Positions 61,079-64,000 of a stretch of 64,000 bases of DNA are shown here, piece after piece; the first letter of the stretch is position 1, and every line of letters starts with the position of its first letter. The stretch is from Rhipidocladum racemiflorum (taxonomy: Eukaryota > Streptophyta > Magnoliopsida > Poales > Poaceae), in assembly GCA_036346355.1 (NCBI GenBank), contig CM070578.1, positions 13,840,501 through 13,904,500 of the forward strand, read 5' to 3'. Position numbers and translations under genes: made by a program. The notes under the pieces were generated by a model that made no database searches, was not told the DNA's origin, and saw nothing but the letters and a program-made list of their open reading frames with translations.

Positions 61079-64000
61079 TGAAATAACCCTAAAATTTCAA
61101 ATCTGAGTTTGAATTAGGCTTTATTTGCGTTTTATGAATTTTTCTGAATTTTTCGGATTTTATTTGAATTTATTCGGTCAAATTATGAATTCTTGCCGTT
61201 TTTGGAAAGTTTCGGTGCTTTTGCGCTTTCCTTTTTCGGCAAGTGCGCCTTCCCGCTCCTCGCCTCACCCGTTGCCGCTTCACGCTTTCGCCGCGCCTGA
61301 ACTCCGCCTTCCGCCTCGGGCCGCCCAAGATCTGCATCGTCCCCCACGCAAACCCTGCCATGGCAGCCTTGCCAGGCCACCCTCCCGTCGCTCGCCGCAG
61401 CCTAGCCCTTAGGGCACTCCGCCACCCCGCCGCGCGAACGCCTGGCGCCGCCGAGCCTCACACAGACCGCTTCGCCTCGCCGCCGCCACTCTCAAGAATG
61501 ATGAAGTCGACGAATTCCCCGAGCTCGCCGGCTATATAAACCCGCTCCGGCTGCCATTAATGGCTCACCGAGCCCCCAGCACCCTCCTCTCTCCATTCCC
61601 CTCTCTCCCGTGCTCTTCCACGCACTCCCGTGGCCGCGCCACGATCATCTTCTCCGCCCCCGGCCGCTTCCCCGCCACGGGCCTGCTCCGCCGCTCAAGT
61701 CCTCCCGTGCCGTGCCCTAGCTCCAGGGTAAGACCCTCTCCCATTTCCCCAAGATCCCGTGAGCTCCCACGCCCTGAATCCCTTTTTCCCCGTCATCTTC
61801 CCCGCCTCCGGCGCCCTGCTCACCTCACGCCGCCGGCTCGCTCGGCCTCGGCCAGCCTCGCCCCGGCTCAGTGGCCCACCCGTCGGCCTCCACGACCCCA
61901 CCCGCCGCTTGCCCCTCTCTCCTCTCCTCATCACACCGGGGCCCGCTTGTCAGCGCAGGCCTGGCCGTGGGAGCGGGCCGGCCCAGTGGCCTCCCCCGCA
62001 CGCTCGCACTCACGGGCTGAGCCCGGTTTTGGCGCAAGCCCAAAGCAACAGTGGCCCATTCCTTTTTATTTTCTTTTATTTTATTTCCAGAAATTCGTTT
62101 TAATCCATTTAAATACCCAAAAATACTCCAAAAATACCCGAAAGTCCAAAAATGCCCAAAAATACATATTCCGAACCGTTTCGAGCCACTGAGTCCAAAA
62201 ACGACCTCCGTTCCGCCAAACCAAGTTCCAAAAATTCCCAGAATGCCCTCCGACCCATTTCCGGCTTATTTTCTCTCTCGGTTTTTTTTCTTTTCTTTTC
62301 TCTTCTTTCTTTTTGTGTTATTTATTGTTTATTGTTTGTCTTATGGTGTTTATTTACGCTAGAGCCGACGACCGAGCAGTACCAACTCCCGGAGCCGACA
62401 CAGGAGCAGGAGCAGTACTGGGAATCGGAGCCGGATCAACGTGACGCCGAGTACGACTACGCCAACACCGAACTAGGGAACCCCTCCGCCCCGCAAGGCA
62501 AGCCATACTTCATTGATCATGTTGAACCTAATGTTTCCTAAGAATAGTTCATAATTATTTTTCTACCGCATTATTTCCGAACTATATGTTGAAATATCGC
62601 AACGTTGGTATGTTTGAATGACATGATAGCTAGTTAATGCCAAAAAGGCTCATGGAACTTCCTTGACAAATATTAAATCCGAATAATCCTTTGTAACCCT
62701 AGAACATCACTATTGTCATTATTTGGCTAGGTATTCTATTATAGTTAATTAGACCATTTTAAAAAGGAAACATGAAATGTCGATGTACTTAGATATGGAA
62801 TGTTTATGAAATGTTGCGGTCCGGGGGACAGTATTGGGCTAACTACCGGATGGGTGTTAGTCTGATCCCCGGCCGAGGACTGATACCAAGGTATGGATGG
62901 ATGATGGTACTGCGGATACCAGGGGATGTGGAATGTAATGGTTTGGTCTATGACAAGTAAGGACTTACAACCTTGGGCAAAAGTAAATAACTTAAGAAAT
63001 CGTTCAACCACAGGTTGGGCCGGTCAACTTCGTTGGCTTGATTCAACGTAGTTTCGGTACATTGTACTTTCCCCGTAATACCTATAGGAGCATGGTTACC
63101 TTCCCGGTATGGGATATGGTCCGCAGTTATGGGGTGAAACGAAAGTGTGCACGAGGAAACTGTGGCATTTCGGGTTCACAACGGTAGGTGTCCACAGTAA
63201 ACGGGATCGCGAACTTCACTCTGGCCAGTGGGGACCCCGGGTTAATGTGGACCGAAACTCTACCGGATAGGGGCTAAAGGGGAAAGATCCAACGGTGCTA
63301 TGATAACCTCGATCCGGCCGCATGCATAAAAGTTGCATGTTAATCGCGTGGCATAACGATCGTGGAATCTTGTGGGTAAAGCTGAACACCTCTGCAGAGT
63401 GTAATTAAATGGTATTCGAATACGCCGTGCTTCCGGTAAATGAAGCTAAGTTAAAATGGGGTGAATCCCGAAACTAAAGCTCAAGTAGATCTTTGAATGA
63501 ACAAGTGTGGAAGTATATAACTTTGGAAACCCCCTGTTTATTATTATGATTATGGTTTATGTTTCAAATGAAATGTCGAATCTTATGAAAACTTGCATAC
63601 ACAAATGAGACATATGGCTATCCTTGTTATCCGTTGCATATAATAATCAGGATTCCCTGTGTGGCTTGTTGAGTACATTGTAGTACTCACCCTTGCTTAA
63701 TTAACCCATTTTAGAGTATCAAGATGTTGGAGAATTCCAAGAGATCGTAGACGGCGACTCAGTGTGGTTCTAGTCTCAGTCTTATTTCGACTACTTTGTG
63801 GAGTTTTGCTTTTGCGCTGTTTAACTTTTGGGATGTATTATATACTTTGAAGCTCGCCGCTTCCTGTGAAAACTCTGGCCGATAGGCCTTATGTGATGTA
63901 AAAACAGTTGAATCATTCGTTTGCGGGCAATGAACGACTTGGTTTCCGGTGACTAATCTTCCTGGGTAGTCATTCCGGGATTTAAACGCACCCCTGAAAA
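61079..64000 (+). mobile_element. 3' LTR of the gypsy element (cut by the window end)
   Basis: Colinear with the 5' LTR throughout. Window base 64000 corresponds to base 53718, so about 14 bp remain outside. TATA box 61533-61540, donor-like GGGTAAGACC near 61726, pyrimidine tract plus TAG before the Glu/Gln-rich frame (stop 62539-62541) are all kept. The GC-rich segment 61255-61470 differs from the 5' copy by several indels, while the Glu/Gln-rich part appears identical by eye. Confidence 0.95.

Noticed and set aside
1..64000. tRNA, rRNA and riboswitch genes
   Set aside because: I looked for cloverleaf, rRNA-conserved and aptamer-like patterns and found none that I could support; the TGGTATCAGAGC matches are retrotransposon primer sites.

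Overview
This window is plant nuclear DNA, almost certainly from a grass (Poaceae). The evidence is spliced GT-AG genes, a type-B plant hexokinase, a GII-like GH17 beta-1,3-glucanase, and a dense layer of grass-type transposable elements: a chromodomain Ty3/gypsy element with ~2.9 kb LTRs, large gypsy solo LTRs, copia solo LTRs, TRIMs, a CACTA element, MITEs and Helitrons. I see no bacterial, organellar or viral genes, no tRNA or rRNA gene and no CRISPR array. Only two cellular genes can be supported; most of the rest is transposon-derived.

Layout. (1) 981-11749, minus strand: a complete nine-exon hexokinase-family gene (504 codons, all introns GT-AG). Its 6 kb fourth intron holds a 5'-truncated LINE (3183-5290, 15-bp target duplication) and a complete non-autonomous LTR element (6621-8534, CACAA target duplication), both in the opposite orientation to the gene. 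The protein keeps the sugar- and nucleotide-binding motifs but has Asn where hexokinases carry the catalytic Asp (residue 227), so it may be a non-catalytic, sensor-like hexokinase. (2) 12-27 kb: a large minus-strand gypsy LTR, three TRIM-like elements, a non-autonomous CACTA element (23414-24094, target duplication CGT) and two MITEs. (3) 27-39 kb: a nested pile. A plus-strand gypsy LTR and a decayed minus-strand copia element come first. The copia LTR is split by a second plus-strand gypsy LTR (31650-38978). That LTR is in turn split by a minus-strand solo LTR full of CCGGACACTCCGG palindromes (32761-35578, target duplication TCATT) and by a copia solo LTR (36771-38303, target duplication ATAAC). 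(4) 39-41.4 kb: Helitron-like elements, two of them abutting. (5) 43342-46911, minus strand: a two-exon GH17 endo-1,3-beta-glucanase with signal peptide and TATA box. A ~60-bp GA/CT microsatellite sits 7 bp inside the intron from the 5' splice site. (6) 48.5-50.4 kb: a long inverted repeat and two copies of a MITE-like repeat. (7) 50793 to the window end: a nearly complete chromovirus-type gypsy element. Its 5' LTR, PBS, extra ORF, decayed gag and pol with chromodomain, PPT and 3' LTR are all present; the window stops about 14 bp before the 3' LTR should end. Its integrase is interrupted by a second copy of the same copia solo LTR (58657-60184, target duplication GAGGA).

The two genes are unrelated in pathway: one is a sugar kinase or sensor and the other a secreted cell-wall or defence hydrolase. 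Most element boundaries rest on matching target-site duplications read directly from the sequence, so the order of insertions can be reconstructed. Exon coordinates come from splice-site consensus, frame continuity and family knowledge, not transcripts.
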